Shown here: positions 37,216-39,895 of the stretch, piece by piece | How the letters are laid out: each line of letters starts with the position of its first letter | Position numbering within the stretch: the stretch's first letter is position 1 | DNA from: Candidatus Kuenenia stuttgartensis | GTDB lineage: Bacteria > Planctomycetota > Planctomycetia > Pirellulales > UBA1268 | NCBI GenBank assembly: GCA_945891385.1 | Contig: CAMDDJ010000004.1 | Location: 67,932 to 107,826, forward strand | Direction: 5' to 3' | DNA length: 39,895 nt | The notes under the pieces: generated by a model | What the model was told of the DNA's origin: nothing | The model's database searches: none | What the model saw: only the letters and a program-made list of their open reading frames with translations | Translations under genes and position numbers: made by a program

Positions 37216-38352
37216 CTAGCGGTTGACGTGCACGACCTTCGCCGGAGGAAACCCGTTGAAGTGGGTGCTGCTGGCGGCGGAGTAGGCGCCGATGTTCTCG
37301 CTGAAGAGGTAGTCTCCGATGTCGAGATCAGGAAGGTGCTCGGCGAGGCTGATCGTATCGAGGGCGTCGCAGGTGGGGCCGAAGACGGCGCAGAGTTGCT
37401 TCGCTCCCCGCTTGAAACTCTGGAGGTGGTACGTGCAGTGATCGAAGATCACGCCCGAGTAGGTGTGATAGACGCCATCGTCGACGTAGTAGCCGAGTTT
37501 GCCGTTGCGAACCGCCTTGCCGATGATCTTGCAGACCGAGGTGCCCGCCGAGGCCACGAGGAATCTGCCCGGCTCCGCCAGGATCTCGATGTCAGCGGGA
37601 AACAACCGGTCGATCTCGTGGTTGATCTTCTTGGCAAGCGACGCGAATTTCGGCACGGATGCATCGTAGGCGGCCGGAAAGCCCCCGCCGATGTCGAGCA
37701 GCTTGAGGGTGAAGCCCCGCAGCTTCGCCTCGTTGAAGATGTTGGCAGAGAGGTGGAGTGCCTGGACGTAGTTCTCCGGATTCGTGCACTGGCTGCCGAC
37801 GTGGAAGGAGACTCCTTCGACCACCAAGCCGTGGTCGTGAGCCGCTTGGATGAGATCGACCGCCTCCCCCGGCGGGGAGCCGAACTTACTCGAGAGTTCG
37901 ACCATTGAGCCGGTATTGGGCACCTGGAGCCTGAGGCAGAGGCCGGCGTGGGGGGCGTGCTTGGCGATCTTTTTCACCTCCTCGACGTTGTCGTAGGTGA
38001 CGAGAGGCCGGTAGCGGTCGAGCTCGTGGAGGGTCTCGATCGGCTTGATGGGATTCGCGTAGATGATCTTGTCCCAGATGAAGTCCTGCCTGGCCTTGGC
38101 GGACAACTTCTTGATGAACTGGTAGACGGTGTGGAATTCCTGCATGCTGGCCACGTCGAAGCTGCCGCCGAGCTTGTAAAAGGTCTCGACGATCGCGGGG
38201 TCGCTGTTGACCTTGACGGCGTAGTAGGCCTGGACGCGGGGAAAGTGCTTCTTGAAGGTGGCGTAGTTCCTGCGGAGTTCGTCGTGGTCCACGACGAATA
38301 GCGGGGTGCCATGCTTCTTCGCCAGGTCGAGCAGGGTCTTCTGGTTCACCAT
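37216..38352 (-). CDS. Ornithine decarboxylase, PLP-dependent, alanine racemase-fold type
   Basis: A 378-aa fold-type III decarboxylase. Members convert L-ornithine (and sometimes lysine) to putrescine. The PLP lysine is Lys47 in AYYAVKVN. Other family sites are SFHVGSQC, the glycine-rich phosphate loop LLDIGGGFP, the substrate-binding ILAEPGRFLV and the dimer-interface GPTCDALDTI, where Cys328 acts across the active site. A CD (not CE) at this site favours ornithine over diaminopimelate. Length matches bacterial ODCs of this class (~380 aa). ATG at 38352 overlaps the homospermidine synthase stop by one base (TGATG) and has GGAG close by, so the enzyme supplies putrescine to that synthase. 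Confidence 0.9.
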   Translation of the reverse strand: MVNQKTLLDLAKKHGTPLFVVDHDELRRNYATFKKHFPRVQAYYAVKVNSDPAIVETFYKLGGSFDVASMQEFHTVYQFIKKLSAKARQDFIWDKIIYANPIKPIETLHELDRYRPLVTYDNVEEVKKIAKHAPHAGLCLRLQVPNTGSMVELSSKFGSPPGEAVDLIQAAHDHGLVVEGVSFHVGSQCTNPENYVQALHLSANIFNEAKLRGFTLKLLDIGGGFPAAYDASVPKFASLAKKINHEIDRLFPADIEILAEPGRFLVASAGTSVCKIIGKAVRNGKLGYYVDDGVYHTYSGVIFDHCTYHLQSFKRGAKQLCAVFGPTCDALDTISLAEHLPDLDIGDYLFSENIGAYSAASSTHFNGFPPAKVVHVNR

Positions 38353-39812
38353 CAGTCTCCGTCGGTGAGGAGGAAGTTCTTGAACTGCCAGGTGTCGGAG
38401 GCGTCGATCGCCGGCCGATTGAAACCGCGAAAGGCGTTGGAATAATACTTCAGCGGTGTCCAATCGCTGGGGGTGGAGATGAACTTGCCGAGGTACGGCT
38501 TGGCGATTCCCAAGACGTATTCGTGGGGCAGGTCGTCGGGCAAGCAGACTCCCCGCTCGGGGTTCTCGATCATCCACATCGTGGCGGCGACCACGGAGAT
38601 CGCCACCTGGACGGTGGTGGCGTTTTGGTGCGGCACGAGCTGCCGCGACTTTTCGATCGAGAGGTCGGTGCCGCACCACCACGACGTGAGCGGATGTCCC
38701 ATCACGAGTGCGCCGAGAATGTCACCGCCCCTGGTGATTTCGTCGGTCATGATCCGGAGTTTGGGCTGGAGGCGGTAGTTTTTGCCGCGGAGTTCCCAGA
38801 GGCTCGCGATGGCGGCGTCGCTCGGGCAATAGGCGTAGTGGACGGTCGGACGGTAAATCGTGGCGCCCGACTCGTCTCGCACGGAGAGCTTCTCGGTGAT
38901 CGAAAAAGCCTCGCCGTGGCGGACCACCATTCCAATGATCGTGTAACTCGGAACCCAGGAGACGACCTGGGTGTTGATCCCCATCCGGGCGAGGCAGATT
39001 TGGCTCTTCGGTCCGTCGGTATGCTCATAGGCGAAGGCAGGGAGTTCCTTCTCGTGGGTGCCCCAGCCCATTTCGGCCGTGGTGGTGCCCTCTTCTCGAA
39101 AACCTTCCACGCTCCAGGTGTTGACGAATTCATCAACGTCTTTCGGCTGGTCGGAAATCTGCGTGTCCCGCTCGCTGCAGTGGATCACCTTCACGCCCAG
39201 GGCGTGCGCAAGGTGGTTGAAGGCCTGATCGCGAGCGTGCTGGGCGACGCGGTCGGCCTGTTCGCCCTCGAGTTTCCGTTCGGCCAGGCACGCCTGGGCA
39301 ATGTCGAGGAGGGCATTCTTCGTGAAGTGGCTGATCAGCCCGGGATTGGCTCCGTGTTCCAGAACCGCGGTTGGACCCGGCGACGACCAGCCCTCGACCA
39401 TCCGCCGAATCTGCATGTGACGCCAATAGAGCGTCATCTGAGTGGGATGGGCACCCTTTGAGTTGGCATAGGGATCCCAGAGTTCGACCGATGTGTTGAG
39501 GTATCGCACGCCATGGTCGTGGCACCACTGCACGATCTCGCAGCAGTCGATGTTCCAGGCCAGGTCGATCAGAATGTCACCCGCCGAAACATGCTGTCCG
39601 AGGAGTTCTCCAAGGTTGTAGGGCCCCAGTTTGGCCCGCACGAGTTTCACACCCTGCTCCACCCAGGGCCGGATGGCGTCTTCGTCGGGTTCGAATTCGA
39701 TGAGCGTGATGTCCTCGGGCCGGACCCGCACATGCTTGAGGAGTACCGGGAGCGTGCAGCGGGCGACGAATCCGAAGCCGACAAACAGGATTTTCTTGGA
39801 GAAATGCAGCAT
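38352..39812 (-). CDS. Homospermidine synthase
   Basis: A 486-aa bacterial homospermidine synthase (saccharopine dehydrogenase-like). The enzyme joins two putrescines, or putrescine with spermidine, to give sym-homospermidine, using NAD+ as a hydride carrier without net consumption. The N-terminal Rossmann motif is ILFVGFGFVARC. Characteristic downstream stretches are DLAWNIDCCEIVQWC, NTSVELWDPYAN, LEHGANPGLISHF and WGWGTHEKEL-like EMGWGTHEKELPAF, all typical of this family. ATG at 39812 has GGAG but at a long distance. The downstream overlap with the decarboxylase gene gives a compact two-gene homospermidine pathway. Upstream of 39812 the window ends 83 bp later. Confidence 0.92.
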   Translation of the reverse strand: MLHFSKKILFVGFGFVARCTLPVLLKHVRVRPEDITLIEFEPDEDAIRPWVEQGVKLVRAKLGPYNLGELLGQHVSAGDILIDLAWNIDCCEIVQWCHDHGVRYLNTSVELWDPYANSKGAHPTQMTLYWRHMQIRRMVEGWSSPGPTAVLEHGANPGLISHFTKNALLDIAQACLAERKLEGEQADRVAQHARDQAFNHLAHALGVKVIHCSERDTQISDQPKDVDEFVNTWSVEGFREEGTTTAEMGWGTHEKELPAFAYEHTDGPKSQICLARMGINTQVVSWVPSYTIIGMVVRHGEAFSITEKLSVRDESGATIYRPTVHYAYCPSDAAIASLWELRGKNYRLQPKLRIMTDEITRGGDILGALVMGHPLTSWWCGTDLSIEKSRQLVPHQNATTVQVAISVVAATMWMIENPERGVCLPDDLPHEYVLGIAKPYLGKFISTPSDWTPLKYYSNAFRGFNRPAIDASDTWQFKNFLLTDGD

Positions 39813-39895
39813 CGTGGGAAGTGGTCTCCGCGTTTCGGGGCCGCAGGACGGCCCGCCATTCAGTGGTTGAAGGCGAGCCGGGAGATCGATACGAA

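Noticed and set aside
35963-37219. A 418-codon plus-strand open frame
   Set aside because: It runs antisense through the M28 peptidase gene and then through the tRNA-Ser and repeat copy D, so it cannot be one real gene.

Overview
The window is a high-GC bacterial chromosome segment, most likely from a planctomycete (probably Pirellulales-like). That assignment rests on gene content, not on a search. It includes a secreted protein with recurrent VPxTxY-type motifs, a stand-alone RNA polymerase alpha-CTD-like protein, a formylglycine-generating enzyme, an exosortase/EpsI locus and a homospermidine pathway. Several small conserved-looking secreted or membrane genes have no recognisable function. 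No phage, IS element, rRNA or CRISPR array is visible.

Layout. 1-6130 (+): the 3' part of rpoB (5' end outside the window), then rpoC. 6301-8324 (+): a CHAD-domain gene overlapping a signal-peptide-bearing formylglycine-generating enzyme by 4 bp. 8325-8530 holds nested inverted repeats between convergent genes. 8531-11441 (-): a 366-aa secreted repeat protein and a PolX/PHP DNA polymerase. 11609-14297 (-): a tight four-gene cluster made of an alpha-CTD-like protein, a DUF3592/arrestin-like membrane protein, a small arrestin-like protein and a P-loop ATPase; the last three overlap by ATGA. 14468-16888 (+): UvrD/PcrA helicase.

17035-24554 (-): a surface/exopolysaccharide block read in the order degenerate prepilin peptidase, exosortase, Wzz/Wzc-like chain-length protein with P-loop domain, EpsI, GDP-mannose dehydratase and GDP-fucose synthase. 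This points to export of a fucose-type polysaccharide coupled to exosortase sorting. 24629-25651 (+): LPG-synthase/flippase-like membrane protein. 25663-27197 (-): YgfZ-like and Nudix genes, overlapping. 27689-28306 (+): HTH regulator with a long upstream region. 28444-30210: a small membrane protein and a divergent secreted protein. 30439-33348: RdgB/HAM1, a glycosyltransferase-like protein and a PpiC foldase. 33489-35517 (+): a small anchored protein, ScpB and an extremely acidic protein. 35519-36850 (-): M28 peptidase with PDZ domain. 36946-37035: tRNA-Ser(GCU). 37216-39812 (-): homospermidine synthase and ornithine decarboxylase, a two-step homospermidine pathway.

The two most interesting undescribed signals are the alpha-CTD/DUF3592/arrestin-like/ATPase operon and a dispersed intergenic hairpin repeat of about 75-100 bp. 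The repeat occurs four times (near 16.9, 27.3, 30.3 and 37.1 kb); the best copy has near-perfect 15-bp terminal inverted repeats. Also notable are a prepilin peptidase that has lost its GxGD aspartate and a protein whose last ~95 residues are almost all Asp/Glu.
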